From Cylindrospermum sp. FACHB-282 (GTDB lineage: Bacteria > Cyanobacteriota > Cyanobacteriia > Cyanobacteriales > Nostocaceae): 64,000 nucleotides of DNA. The notes beneath the pieces were generated by a model. That model saw only the letters and a list, made by a program, of their open reading frames with translations. It searched no databases and was not told the origin of the DNA. Both the position numbers and the translations under genes were made by a program. Positions 14,209-23,265 of the stretch are shown piece by piece. The stretch's first letter is position 1, and every line of letters begins with the position of its first letter. The stretch lies in contig NZ_JACJRJ010000001.1 in assembly GCF_014697195.1 (NCBI RefSeq), forward strand, positions 168,000 to 231,999. The letters run 5' to 3'.

Positions 14209-14237
14209 GTAGGGGCACAGCAGTGCTGTGCCCCTAC
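14209..14237. repeat. Perfect 13-bp inverted repeat (GTAGGGGCACAGC)
   Basis: GTAGGGGCACAGC, a three-base loop, then GCTGTGCCCCTAC. A tandem GACAACT/AACAACT heptamer run follows at 14242-14271. The same GTAGGGGCA...TGCCCCTAC core recurs at 24342 and 59236. It may end purA transcripts, though no T-run follows. Confidence 0.8.
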
Positions 14238-14274
14238 CAATTGACAACTGACAACTAACAACTAAACAACTTGT

Positions 14275-14574
14275 ATGGCTCTTACAGTCGAATCTCAAAA
14301 GCGCCCCGAAGGTAGCAAGCCGAGAGCTTTGCGCCGTTCTGGGCTAATACCTGCCAATTTGTACGGTCACAGCGGTACTGAATCAATTCATCTAGTACTT
14401 GATGCCAAAACCGTTGAGCGTCTGATGAAAACAGCTACTGTTAACAAGACAGAGATTGATCTCAACATTCCTGAGCTTGAGTGGCGCGGTAAAACTGTAA
14501 TCCGGGAACTTCAAATACATCCGGCAAAGGGTACGCCCTACCACGTCAGTTTCTTTGTCTTTCCCAAAGATTAA
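14275..14574 (+). CDS. rplY: 50S ribosomal protein L25 (short form)
   Basis: Binds 5S rRNA in the large subunit. The 99-residue sequence starts [23 protein letters not shown], with the conserved R-x-x-G-x-IPA-x-LYG segment ([10 protein letters not shown]) and the C-terminal RELQIHP-x-x-x-x-x-x-HVSF. It lacks the CTC extension, so it is the short L25 form. It follows purA on the same strand and is closed by a clear terminator. Confidence 0.92.
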   Translation: MALTVESQKRPEGSKPRALRRSGLIPANLYGHSGTESIHLVLDAKTVERLMKTATVNKTEIDLNIPELEWRGKTVIRELQIHPAKGTPYHVSFFVFPKD

Positions 14575-14630
14575 TATCAGGGGGAATTTGTCTTTACTGC
14601 TACTTGAAATTTGTGATAATTGCTGATAAC

Positions 14631-14656
14631 ACCAGGGTATAAACCCTGGTTTTTTT
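14631..14656 (+). terminator. Rho-independent terminator after rplY
   Basis: Stem ACCAGGGT/ACCCTGGT with a short AAA loop, followed directly by seven T residues, 57 bp past the rplY stop. Confidence 0.85.
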
Positions 14657-14738
14657 GTTAAGCTATCAGCGTCAATATGTCATCTACATTTGATACGCCG
14701 ATTATTCGCAGTTAAAAATCCAAAATCTTGTAACCAGT

Positions 14739-16283
14739 ATGACAGACGGCACTCTTCCAGCTTTAATTCAGCAAATGTTGCAGTCGGGGTTTTATCCCCA
14801 TGCAGTACAAGAACCAATTCAACTGATTCAAACCCATATCTCTTTTGTGCTACTGACTGGTGATTATGCCTATAAACTGAAAAAGCCTGTAAATTTCGGT
14901 TTTTTGGACTTCTCTACCCTAGAGAAGCGGCAGCACTTTTGCCAGGAAGAGTTGCGGTTAAATCAGCGGGGAGCCGGCGAACTTTATTTGGAAGTTTTGA
15001 GAGTGACTTTGGTGGGGGAGGAATATCATCTGGGGGGAACGGAGGAGCCAGTAGAGTATGTGCTGAAAATGCGCCAATTTCCCCAGGAAGCGCTGTTTAG
15101 TTCAATGTTTGACGGGGGTAAGTTAAATGAGACCCAGCTGGAGGAGTTGGGACGGGTGGTGGCTCAGTACCATGGTCAGGCTGAGACTAATGACTATATT
15201 CGCGGTTTTGGTGAAGTACGGCGAGTGCGGGCGGCGTTTGATGAGAATTACGAACAGACTGAAAAGTATATAGGTGGCCCCCAGACTCAGGCACAGTTTA
15301 CCCAAACAAAGCAATATACAGATAACTTTTTTGCCCAACGTCCAGAATTATTTGCCAGCAGAATTCAAAATAACTACATTCGCGAATGTCATGGGGACTT
15401 ACACCTAAGAAATATTGCTCTATGGCATGACAAAATTCTACTGTTTGATTGCATCGAGTTTAATGAGCCGTTTCGCTTTGTCGATGTGATGTACGATGTA
15501 GCGTTTACGGTGATGGATTTGGAAGCGCGAGGGCGCAAAGACTTGGGCAATGGGTTTTTGAATGCATATCTGGAGCAAACTGGAGATTGGGAAGGTTTAC
15601 AGGTGCTGCCTTTGTATTTGAGCCGTCAAGCTTATGTCCGGGCTAAGGTGACTTCTTTTTTGTTGGATGATCCTGGTGTGCCTGCGGCGGTTAAACAGGA
15701 GGCGGCAAATACAGCGGCTGGATATTATCAGCAGGCTTGGGAGTACACTAAATCCCAGCAAGGGCAACTGATTTTAATGTCTGGGTTATCGGGTTCTGGG
15801 AAGAGTACGACAGCAAAATACTTAGCCCGGCAACTAGGAGCAATTCACCTCCGATCTGATGCGGTGCGGAAACATTTGGGGGGAATTCCCCTTTGGCAAC
15901 GGGGTGGCGATGATTTATATACACCCGAAATGACATATAAGACTTATACAAGGTTGTTGAATTTGGGAATTATACTGGCAAACCTTGGGTGGAAAGTGAT
16001 TTTAGATGCCAAATATGACCGCCAGCATTTGCGGCAAGATGCGATCGCTCAAGGGTTGCAACACCAACTACCCCTACAGATTATCCATTGCACGGCACCG
16101 CTAGAAGTTTTACAAGAGCGTCTTGTCAACCGTACTGGTGATATTGCTGATGCTACTGCTGATTTATTGGTGTCACAACTAAAGCAGACTGAACCTTTCA
16201 CAGATCAAGAACAACCCTACATTACAATTTTGGATACAACTCAACCACAACAGCCACAATTAAACAAACTAATTCGCCAATAG
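14739..16283 (+). CDS. Two-domain kinase: aminoglycoside-phosphotransferase-like domain fused to a P-loop AAA_33 kinase
   Basis: A 514-residue fusion of two kinase-like folds. Residues 1-300 resemble the COG2187 APH/ChoK-like family, with the catalytic-loop motif ECHGDLHLRNIALW near 225 and a metal-binding segment LLFDCIEF near 245. Residues about 345-514 form a P-loop ATPase of the COG0645/zeta-toxin-like group with Walker A GLSGSGKST at 349-357 and LRSDAVRKHL just after. The same arrangement is known in bacteria (for example Mycobacterium Rv2004c), but no substrate is established. It is a standalone gene after the rplY terminator. Confidence 0.82.
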   Translation: MTDGTLPALIQQMLQSGFYPHAVQEPIQLIQTHISFVLLTGDYAYKLKKPVNFGFLDFSTLEKRQHFCQEELRLNQRGAGELYLEVLRVTLVGEEYHLGGTEEPVEYVLKMRQFPQEALFSSMFDGGKLNETQLEELGRVVAQYHGQAETNDYIRGFGEVRRVRAAFDENYEQTEKYIGGPQTQAQFTQTKQYTDNFFAQRPELFASRIQNNYIRECHGDLHLRNIALWHDKILLFDCIEFNEPFRFVDVMYDVAFTVMDLEARGRKDLGNGFLNAYLEQTGDWEGLQVLPLYLSRQAYVRAKVTSFLLDDPGVPAAVKQEAANTAAGYYQQAWEYTKSQQGQLILMSGLSGSGKSTTAKYLARQLGAIHLRSDAVRKHLGGIPLWQRGGDDLYTPEMTYKTYTRLLNLGIILANLGWKVILDAKYDRQHLRQDAIAQGLQHQLPLQIIHCTAPLEVLQERLVNRTGDIADATADLLVSQLKQTEPFTDQEQPYITILDTTQPQQPQLNKLIRQ

Positions 16284-16386
16284 CTTTTTTTATTTGATAC
16301 CAAATGGGGATAGAAACTAGGTGAAATAGCCTAAACATCAATATTCCCAATCCAAAATCCTTGCATCCAAAATCTAAAATTGGTAT

Positions 16387-16896
16387 ATGGCACCAAAAAA
16401 TAATCTCTTAGGGGATCTTCTCTCCTCTTCGCCAAACTTCTTTTCTCAACTGCTATTTGGGTTGCTGCTAATCATCATCTCGTCGATGGCAGGGGCTTCA
16501 CCATCCCTGAGTCTTTTTTTGGGCATCATGGGTGGTTTCGCCTTAGGGTGGTTCACCACGGCAACGGAAAATAGCCCTCAACCGCCAACTATAGGCTCCT
16601 CTGATGGCATTGATGCGGGGCTGAAATACTGGTTAATTTTCATCGTCGGCTTTGTATTTTTGGGTTATCCCACAGAAATGAGTATCTTGTTGGGGGGGAT
16701 AGCTGGTTTGGGTGGAGGCTGGATGATTGCTTGGTGGAAAAGCAAGGAAGAAACTAGAACTCAGCTACCAGTTGAGACTTTAGAAGAAACGGAAAGCCAA
16801 CAGCAAAATGAGAGGACTACTAGACAATCAAAAAGAAGATCCACCCGTCGTTACCGTCGGACTTCTGGTTTTAATTTCCGGTTTTGGGAAAGGTAA
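16387..16896 (+). CDS. Unknown small membrane protein with Arg-rich tail
   Basis: A 169-residue protein I cannot assign. It has two hydrophobic segments near 18-60, likely a helix pair, a further pair near 78-118 containing repeated Gly (GGIAGLGGGWMIAWW), and a hydrophilic Glu/Gln/Arg-rich tail ending in KRRSTRRYRRTSGFNFRFWE. The basic tail could bind nucleic acid or lipid headgroups, but this is only inference. The next gene begins 69 bp on, after a GGTAATG-type STRR. Confidence 0.65.
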   Translation: MAPKNNLLGDLLSSSPNFFSQLLFGLLLIIISSMAGASPSLSLFLGIMGGFALGWFTTATENSPQPPTIGSSDGIDAGLKYWLIFIVGFVFLGYPTEMSILLGGIAGLGGGWMIAWWKSKEETRTQLPVETLEETESQQQNERTTRQSKRRSTRRYRRTSGFNFRFWER

Positions 16897-16927
16897 TATT
16901 GGGGGGTTGGGAAAAAGGGAAAAACTA

Positions 16928-16954
16928 TTACCCATTACCCATTACCCATTACCC
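16928..16954. repeat. Heptamer short tandem repeat (CCCATTA)n
   Basis: About four copies of the heptamer CCCATTA lie just upstream of the YdcF gene. It is the same unit, in opposite orientation, as the repeats flanking psaD. Confidence 0.85.
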
Positions 16955-16964
16955 TTGACTCAGG

Positions 16965-17756
16965 ATGTTTTTATATCTCTCTAAATTACTGCCACTGTTT
17001 TTTTATCCCTTGGGGCTAGCGAGTATAAGTTTGGTGGTGGCCTTGGTAACTTTGTGGAAACGGCCGCGTATTGCGGGGGTAGCGATCGCCTTTGCACTGA
17101 CTTTATTACTTTCTTGTAGTAATGCTTGGGTGGCTAAATCCCTAGTGCGATCGCTAGAATGGCAAAATCTCCCGCCTGCACCCATGCCGAATGCAGAAGC
17201 AATTGTGGTTTTAGGTGGTGCAACTAAGTCAGCTTTTCCCCCCAGACCAGCTGTTGATTTAAGTGAACAAGGAGATCGCGTAATTTATGCCGCTCAACTC
17301 TATCGCCAAAAAAAAGCTCCTATAATCATACTGAGTGGGGGTCGCATCAATTGGCGTGGTAGTGGTTCCCCAGAGTCAGCAGATATGGCAGATGTGCTGA
17401 CTTCTCTGGGTATACCATCTGAGGCAATTGTCCAAGAGCCTAATTCCCTCAACACTTACCAAAATGCCGAAAATGTCCGCAAAATTCTGGAATCTCGTAG
17501 CATTCGCCGGGTGTTGTTGGTCACTTCGGCCATGCACATGCCGCGATCGCTGAAGATTTTCCAGCGCCAAGGTATAGATGTGATTCCTGCACCAACTGAC
17601 TTTCTGGTTAGCCAGGGAGAAATGCAAGAAATCACCAGCACTCCCAAAGCCGCTATCCTCAATTTATTACCTGATACCGAAAATCTACAGCAATTTACTA
17701 GCGCTTTAAAAGAATACGTTGGTAGTTTTGTATATCGCTTGCGCGGTTGGCTTTAA
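16965..17756 (+). CDS. YdcF/DUF218 family envelope protein (ElyC/SanA-like)
   Basis: A 263-residue inner-membrane protein. Two hydrophobic helices at about residues 4-26 and 37-55 precede a DUF218 domain with AIVVLGGATKS near 76, PIIILSGGRINWRGSG near 118, PNSLNTYQNAENV near 153 and VLLVTSAMHMPRSLKIF near 175. These are the typical Rossmann-like elements of ElyC/SanA/YdcF, a group linked to envelope and peptidoglycan-precursor homeostasis. Biochemical activity is not settled. The start ATG follows an STRR and no strong Shine-Dalgarno is visible. Confidence 0.85.
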   Translation: MFLYLSKLLPLFFYPLGLASISLVVALVTLWKRPRIAGVAIAFALTLLLSCSNAWVAKSLVRSLEWQNLPPAPMPNAEAIVVLGGATKSAFPPRPAVDLSEQGDRVIYAAQLYRQKKAPIIILSGGRINWRGSGSPESADMADVLTSLGIPSEAIVQEPNSLNTYQNAENVRKILESRSIRRVLLVTSAMHMPRSLKIFQRQGIDVIPAPTDFLVSQGEMQEITSTPKAAILNLLPDTENLQQFTSALKEYVGSFVYRLRGWL

Positions 17757-17864
17757 ATCAGTACTGAGTAGGACAGGCATCTTGCCTGTTAGCCTATAGC
17801 TTTCTTGCTAATGATTATAATTACAAATAGGGACAAAAATTAGAACTTGGCGCTTTTAAAAAGT

Positions 17865-18086
17865 ATGTCTAAAAATTTACCGTATATTATACTATCTCCT
17901 CAACCAGAAGTTGAGGAAGCTTTTGCTACTCATCAAACAACTCGCCAGTTCTACCATGAAGTTGAGACACGTTCAGAGTTTCACCGTCACTGCGAATGGT
18001 ATCGGGTTACAGCAGCACAAAATCGTCAAGACCTAGAAAAAATGCGCGGCGAATTGAATATTTTCCAGTGGTTTCGCCGCCGATGA
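17865..18086 (+). CDS. Hypothetical small protein
   Basis: A 73-residue soluble protein beginning MSKNLPYIILSPQPEVEE and ending NIFQWFRRR. It is rich in charged residues and Arg/Glu/Gln helices (YHEVETRSEFHRHCEWYRV). A TTG at 17847 would add six residues. I do not recognise a family. It ends 5 bp before the convergent ftrV gene. Confidence 0.6.
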   Translation: MSKNLPYIILSPQPEVEEAFATHQTTRQFYHEVETRSEFHRHCEWYRVTAAQNRQDLEKMRGELNIFQWFRRR

Positions 18087-18091
18087 GTTAG

Positions 18092-18313
18092 TTAGATAAT
18101 TTCTAATTCATTTTCACGCAAATGGGCTTTAAATTTTTTACTAAACTGAACTAATAATGGTAGGTTAGCGCTGACAGGTCGATCATGCCATTGGGTGACA
18201 ATAGCAACGATTTCCCCTTCTAAACCTTTGATATCAAAAGCCTGACTGCGATGCTCAGGATGATGGTAAACTACCACCGAATCTTTAACGCGGACGCGAT
18301 CGCCAACTTTCAT
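18092..18313 (-). CDS. ftrV: Ferredoxin-thioredoxin reductase, variable chain
   Basis: The beta-barrel subunit that supports the catalytic 4Fe-4S chain of ferredoxin-thioredoxin reductase, which passes photosynthetic electrons from ferredoxin to thioredoxin. The 73-residue form begins MKVGDRVRVKDSVVVYHHPEH and contains LEGEIVAIVTQWHDRPVSANLP and the C-terminal FKAHLRENELE, all family hallmarks. Upstream in-frame starts at 18364, 18352 and 18406 would add a non-homologous leader. I prefer the short form because other cyanobacterial FtrV proteins are about 75 residues. The catalytic chain gene is not in this window. Confidence 0.88.
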   Translation of the reverse strand: MKVGDRVRVKDSVVVYHHPEHRSQAFDIKGLEGEIVAIVTQWHDRPVSANLPLLVQFSKKFKAHLRENELEII

Positions 18314-18848
18314 ATCAACATTTACACCTAGCTTTTGTTGTTCCACAACCATCTCCCCAGCCATCCCTAACTGAATTTGCTTACTCCAAAAATAGACTGC
18401 TGGCAACAGTCCCTCTTCATCTCTGAGAGCTGTACAGATTACTATACAAACAAAGCCTGACTAGAGCAGGCTACGTTGATAATTAGTCAGCGATCTAGAA
18501 ATCCGAGTGGCGATTTTTGCCTCCTCAAGGCACTTATCCACTCTCACGAGTGACTCAGAGGTGCTTTTGTCGAGGATGAGCAGGCTTACGGGCAAGAAAA
18601 AACCCGCTTGGCTCTTGCTGTGCGCTTTCACTCCAACCTGCATTTTACCACGAATCGCCCAGAGCGCTCTCCACTATAGCGGTAAGGCAGACGCTTCTAA
18701 GATGCATAATTTAGGACTTACGCAACTGGCATGGCTTTGTAGGGTGGGTCAGACTCGATAATTCCCTAACAATCAACAGATTTTCGATATCTGAAGCACC
18801 CTACAATCTTACATTGAGTGCTAATAATTGTATTCACTGTGAGTCGTT
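18314..18848. other. Intergenic region with repeat remnants
   Basis: No frame has convincing protein character. Near 18709 lies TTAGGACTTACGCAA, which matches the terminal repeat of the element at 59191. At about 18739-18805 GTAGGGTG and CACCCTAC form the ends of a further inverted repeat. This is probably a patch of miniature-element remnants. Confidence 0.4.
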
Positions 18849-20819
18849 TCAATCGCGGCGCGAACACAGTGGCTGTAATATTTGGGGATGTTGCCGGCAC
18901 ATCTGTTGAAAAGATTGCGGTTTAAATTGCCACCAAGCAAATAATCCTAGACTTGTACCCCCCACTAGCAATACCAACAATCCACCCAGCAACACTAAAG
19001 ACTTACCCAGAATTGGTTTTTTCACTGGACTGGGGGTTGCTTCTTCTTCTTCTTCTTCTTCTTCTGTGAAATCTAAATCCAGCAGTGCTTGGGAACTTTC
19101 TGCTAAGTCGGATTCTGTTACTAGTTCTATTTCTAGTTCTTCAGCTTGAATTTCTATAGAAAGTTGCGATTGAGTAACAGGTACTAAGTGTTCTGAAGAG
19201 ACACGGCAAAGAGTCAGAACTACAGAGGTGTTATCATGACCGTTTTTCTCATTTGCCAAGTTAATCCAGTTACGGGCAGCATCCTCAACAGTTAGCTTCC
19301 CTGTTAGCAAAGGAACTGCGTAGTCTTGCCAAGATTGTTCCACCCAGTTCTTGTCACTTAAACCATCAGAACATAGCAGCAAAATGCCATCTTCTTCTAA
19401 AATTAATCGCTGAATGGCAAAATGCAGGGATTCGGCCTCTTTGATTCCTAATGCTTGGGTAAGGGAGTTCGCATCTGGTCTTTGAATTGCTTGGCGATAC
19501 AGACTTCTATTCAAGCGCACTTCTCGCGTCGCTACATCATCATCTACGGTGAGTAGCTGGCAATAGCTGCGAGTTATCCAGTAAGCACGACTATCGCCAA
19601 TATTAGCTAAGTAAAGTTCATGGGCATTTTCTGACTGCCACCCAGCGGTTGTTGGCACTCGTTGTGGTACTTGCACAGCCATCACCAGGGTTGTCGCCAT
19701 GCGTTCTCTACCTTGGCGATTTTGCTCGTTATTGCAAGTCCAAATTACGTTATTTACTACTCGCAAGCTAGCTTCTATTTGTTGCGGCAACAAGTCTGGT
19801 GGAACAAGTTCAGTCTGTTCTGCTACCTCTGCTAGTAAGGCACGCATTTGTAACTTTACTGACTGCACAGCCAATTGACTGGCAACCTCGCCGCCTTCAT
19901 GTCCGCCAATGCCATCGCAAACAATTGACAACCTCGACAGTAAGGGGTCATCTAGGTCACTAGAGGCGGGGTAGCAAGCGTCTTCATTGTGCATCAGTTC
20001 TGGGCCTGTATCTGTAGCCCCTGCGGCCTTCAGGGTTAAGGGCAATTCTGCTACAGATGAGAGTAATAAGCCATTGAGTTGAGTGGCGATCGCCCCTAAC
20101 TCTACCTCAGCTTGGGACATCTGCTGGACTATCTGCTGTAACTCTTGGGCTACGGTTGTGTTTGCCGATGCTACCCAAGACTGCCAAGACTGTCCCAAAT
20201 CTGCCAAACTAGATTTATTTGCGGCACTCGTCTGGCAAAGTTCCAACAAGCGCACACACCAACCTTGGACACGTAAGTTGTCTGGTATCAGCAAACTTTG
20301 GGCAACTCCCAATTCTGATAAAGGTTTCCAGAGTTGGATAATTTGCCATAGCCAATAAACTTGTCTGACTGCTGTTGCACGCTCCCAGGCGTCGCTGATA
20401 GTTGGGTAAATATAGCCTTGCTGATCTATGGGCGCATTTTCCAACAATAGGATATCACCTGTATTTTCAGAAGCGGAACTAACAAACCCATAAGCCTGGG
20501 GGAGGTGCAAGCGCTCTTGATATAACTTTAAGTAAGGAGTAACTTCTGGGGGTAATACTTCAGGTATTTCTGGCGGCAGTCCCGGTTGAGTATCTAGCCA
20601 AATCTGCTGTGTGATCACTTCATACCTATCAGCTATCTTAGTGCCTGGTAAGATTTTGGCGGATATTGGGCTACTAGCCCAGAGATAGCGGTAGACTAGG
20701 GGTGTTTGACAACTGGCACAAAGGTGTAGGTTTAGCCCGTCGTAGACATCGCCTATAGGATTAATCGGGTGATTACAGTCTGGATTTAGGCAATAAATTA
20801 TCCGCTGAGTAGAAATCAT
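18849..20819 (-). CDS. PP2C-type Ser/Thr protein phosphatase with N-terminal zinc-ribbon and C-terminal membrane anchor
   Basis: A 656-residue phosphoprotein phosphatase, started at MISTQRIIYCLNPDC. The order is: a four-Cys ribbon (C-x4-C ... C-x2-C) in the first 40 residues; a region resembling a decayed kinase N-lobe (GTKIADRYEV); a PP2C domain with GPELMHNEDA, SIVCDGIGGHEGGEVAS, NIGDSRAYW, LLCSDGLSD and GHDNTSVVL supplying the metal Asp residues; an acidic linker with eight consecutive Glu from a (TTC)n run; and a transmembrane helix near the C-terminus (LVLLGGLLVLLVGGTSLGLF). By family it reverses Ser/Thr phosphorylation. The first ORF Met at 20846 is an alternative start. Confidence 0.87.
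   Translation of the reverse strand: MISTQRIIYCLNPDCNHPINPIGDVYDGLNLHLCASCQTPLVYRYLWASSPISAKILPGTKIADRYEVITQQIWLDTQPGLPPEIPEVLPPEVTPYLKLYQERLHLPQAYGFVSSASENTGDILLLENAPIDQQGYIYPTISDAWERATAVRQVYWLWQIIQLWKPLSELGVAQSLLIPDNLRVQGWCVRLLELCQTSAANKSSLADLGQSWQSWVASANTTVAQELQQIVQQMSQAEVELGAIATQLNGLLLSSVAELPLTLKAAGATDTGPELMHNEDACYPASSDLDDPLLSRLSIVCDGIGGHEGGEVASQLAVQSVKLQMRALLAEVAEQTELVPPDLLPQQIEASLRVVNNVIWTCNNEQNRQGRERMATTLVMAVQVPQRVPTTAGWQSENAHELYLANIGDSRAYWITRSYCQLLTVDDDVATREVRLNRSLYRQAIQRPDANSLTQALGIKEAESLHFAIQRLILEEDGILLLCSDGLSDKNWVEQSWQDYAVPLLTGKLTVEDAARNWINLANEKNGHDNTSVVLTLCRVSSEHLVPVTQSQLSIEIQAEELEIELVTESDLAESSQALLDLDFTEEEEEEEEATPSPVKKPILGKSLVLLGGLLVLLVGGTSLGLFAWWQFKPQSFQQMCRQHPQILQPLCSRRD
19041..19065. 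repeat. Trinucleotide (TTC/GAA)n microsatellite within the PP2C gene
   Basis: Eight TTC units in a row code for a run of Glu just before the membrane anchor. Length variation would be in frame. Confidence 0.85.
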
Positions 20820-21133
20820 AAAGTATAAATTAAAAGAATTAATCAACTCGTGAAGTTCGATTAAATTTAGCTGTCAAATACCTGAAGGCTAGAATAGACT
20901 GGATTGGTGTACCCCAGGCTACATCCTATTACTTTTCTAATCCTAAGAATAGCTAGTTTTGCTTTCCGTAAATAGTTAATATCTAGGTGTATCTAATGCT
21001 AGAAATGTATTTAAATAAGCTGTTACACGCTTAATTTGCCTACAGTCAGTGGCTAAAATAATAGCCAGTACTGGGTTTTCTAATTTTGAATTTTGAATTT
21101 TGAATTTTGAATTGTAGTGTCTAGGATGGCGCT
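20820..21133. other. Intergenic region between divergent genes
   Basis: AT-rich, no gene. A (TTTTGAA)n heptamer run at 21082-21113 sits immediately upstream of the NfeD gene. Confidence 0.4.
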
Positions 21134-21568
21134 ATGCCAAGTTTTACTTTAATCTGGCTATTGGCAGGAGCAGTTCTGTGTTTAATGGAACTCTTCTTAC
21201 CATCGGCTTTTGTTGCCTTCATGATGGGAATTAGCGCTTTAGTTGTGGCTGTGCTGTCTCAATTGGGTTTGGGCAGTTTATGGCTGCAAGTTGTGCTTTG
21301 GCTATTGCTTTCTATCTCGCTAGTTTTAGTAACAAGGCAGTTTTTGCAACCGCGACGACGTAAGTCGAAAATTCAGGATGCAGTTATGGGAGAAACCTTA
21401 ACAGCAATTCCTGCTGGGCATACAGGGCGGGTGCTCTATGAGGGAAATTCTTGGCGGGCAAGATGTGATGATGACAAACTCAGCGTAGCACCCCAGCAAA
21501 CAGTTTATGTGGTCAGAAGAGAAGGAACTACTTTGATTGTGATGCCAGAAAATGTGTTGCATTCTTAG
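21134..21568 (+). CDS. NfeD-family membrane protein
   Basis: A 144-residue NfeD protein with hydrophobic helices at about 1-24, 26-46 and 50-72 and a C-terminal OB-fold-like soluble domain (MGETLTAIPAGHTGRVLYEGNSWRARCDDD) at about 85-140. NfeD proteins act with stomatin/SPFH partners in membrane microdomains. That partner is the next gene, 114 bp downstream, which supports the call. Confidence 0.88.
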   Translation: MPSFTLIWLLAGAVLCLMELFLPSAFVAFMMGISALVVAVLSQLGLGSLWLQVVLWLLLSISLVLVTRQFLQPRRRKSKIQDAVMGETLTAIPAGHTGRVLYEGNSWRARCDDDKLSVAPQQTVYVVRREGTTLIVMPENVLHS

Positions 21569-21682
21569 TTAAGGGTGAGCCTGGGCGCAGAACAGGGGGT
21601 TTCCACGCCGTCCCCATGAGCGACTGGTGAACCCGTAAGGGTGGTTATTGAAACCTATTGATCAAAAATTAGGATATTTACA

Positions 21683-22687
21683 ATGGAACAGTTCTTTTTG
21701 CTAGTCTTTTTGGCTTTTGGAGGTTCTGCTGTTGCGGGATCTGTGAGAGTTATTAATCAGGGTAATGAAGCTTTGGTTGAAAGATTGGGTAGCTATAATA
21801 AAAAAATGCAACCAGGGCTAAATTTTGTCATTCCTTTCTTTGATAAAGTCGTCTACCGAGAAACTATCCGGGAAAAAGTTTTAGATATTCCTCCCCAAAA
21901 GTGCATCACTCGCGACAACGTTGGTATTGAGGTAGATGCGGTGGTTTATTGGCGGATTGTGGATATGGAAAAAGCCTGGTATAAGGTAGAAAATCTCCAG
22001 TCGGCGATGGTGAATTTGGTGCTGACTCAAATTCGCTCGGAAATGGGACAACTGGAGTTGGATCAAACTTTTACTGCCCGTTCTCAAATCAATGAACTTT
22101 TGTTACAGGATTTGGACGTTTCTACTGATCCTTGGGGTGTGAAGGTGACGCGGGTAGAACTGCGCGATATTATCCCTTCTCAAGCGGTGCGGGAAGCAAT
22201 GGAAATGCAAATGTCGGCGGAAAGGCGCAAACGGGCATCAATTTTAACTTCAGAAGGCGATCGCGAATCTGCTGTGAATAGTGCTAGGGGTAAAGCTGAT
22301 GCCCAACTTCTGGATGCCGAAGCTAGGCAAAAATCAGTAATTTTGCAGGCTGAAGCTGAACAAAAGGCGATCGTTCTCAAAGCACAGGCCGAACGCCAGC
22401 AGCAGGTTCTCAGGGCACAAGCTATTGCTGAGTCAGCAGAAATTATTGCCCAAAAAATCAAAACTAACCCCGATACCCACAAAGCCATAGAAGTTCTGTT
22501 TGCTTTGGGCTATCTGGATATGGGGGCAACCATTGGTAAAAGTGATAGCAGCAAGGTCATTTTTATAGACCCCCGCACTATTCCCGCTGCCTTAGAGGGT
22601 ATACGTTCGGTTGTCTCAGATTATCAAGCTGATTCTCACTCTCTGTTCAATGGCGAAATTCCTGGACAAAACAACCGCGCTAGTTGA
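21683..22687 (+). CDS. SPFH/Band 7 stomatin-like protein (paraslipin)
   Basis: A 334-residue membrane scaffold protein. It has one N-terminal hydrophobic segment ([16 protein letters not shown]), then the SPFH domain starting [19 protein letters not shown], with LPP-type [24 protein letters not shown] near 75 and [19 protein letters not shown] near 160. A long Ala/Glu/Gln coiled coil follows at about 180-255 for oligomerisation and the tail is flexible. It forms the usual NfeD-stomatin pair with the preceding gene. In this family it organises membrane microdomains; no enzymatic activity is expected. Confidence 0.92.
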   Translation: MEQFFLLVFLAFGGSAVAGSVRVINQGNEALVERLGSYNKKMQPGLNFVIPFFDKVVYRETIREKVLDIPPQKCITRDNVGIEVDAVVYWRIVDMEKAWYKVENLQSAMVNLVLTQIRSEMGQLELDQTFTARSQINELLLQDLDVSTDPWGVKVTRVELRDIIPSQAVREAMEMQMSAERRKRASILTSEGDRESAVNSARGKADAQLLDAEARQKSVILQAEAEQKAIVLKAQAERQQQVLRAQAIAESAEIIAQKIKTNPDTHKAIEVLFALGYLDMGATIGKSDSSKVIFIDPRTIPAALEGIRSVVSDYQADSHSLFNGEIPGQNNRAS

Positions 22688-22710
22688 GAAATGGGCAGCA
22701 GACAGCTGAA

Positions 22711-23121
22711 CTAATGACTAACTTCAGCTGCTTGATTTACCTGACATTGGTTACACAAGCCAAAAAACTCTAGGGTGTGATAAAAAACTTTAAATTTGTG
22801 GGTGTGCTGCAACTGTTCTTCTAGATCATGGACGGGGCATTGATTAATGGGGATTGAGACACCACATTGCAGGCAAGTTAGGTGGTGTTTATCTTGCTGC
22901 ACTAGGCTATAGAGGGCTTCACCGTTAGCTAAAGTTCGTACTTGCACCAGACCTTCTAGTTTTAAGGACTCCAGTGAGCGGTAAACTGTTGCTAAACCTA
23001 TACCTTGATTACGGTTACGCAATTCTACGTAGATATCTTGGGCGGAAATGCCTTGCTTGATGGTTTTCAGCAGGTTTAAAATACGCTCTTGACTGCGGGT
23101 GCGGATGGCTCTCATAGACAA
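22711..23121 (-). CDS. zur: Fur-family metalloregulator, Zur/FurB type
   Basis: A 136-residue Fur-superfamily repressor: winged-helix N-terminus (RTRSQERILNLLKTIKQGISAQDIYVEL, IGLATVYRSLESL), then a dimerisation domain with HHLTCLQCG and LCNQC. The two C-x2-C pairs would hold the structural zinc, and HH plus downstream His residues the regulatory site. Sequence character is closest to what I remember of Anabaena FurB/Zur, the zinc uptake repressor, rather than FurA or FurC. ATG 23115 is an alternative start. It is divergent from purS; I saw no clear Zur box in the 144-bp spacer. Confidence 0.8.
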   Translation of the reverse strand: MSMRAIRTRSQERILNLLKTIKQGISAQDIYVELRNRNQGIGLATVYRSLESLKLEGLVQVRTLANGEALYSLVQQDKHHLTCLQCGVSIPINQCPVHDLEEQLQHTHKFKVFYHTLEFFGLCNQCQVNQAAEVSH

Positions 23122-23265
23122 TGGTGTAAATTTGCCTCTGTATCTGTAGTTGAAGCTGTTATACTAGTTAATTGATAAACTAACTGTAACTGCTCTGCTA
23201 TGTTATTTTCACTCAGTTGGAGCAGAAAGTTATAGTATAGCGATCGCAGCATTCAGCAAAAGCCT

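Noticed and set aside
18461..18761. Frames of 60 and 84 codons on both strands between ftrV and the phosphatase
   Set aside because: They overlap each other, lack family features and lie in repeat-remnant DNA.
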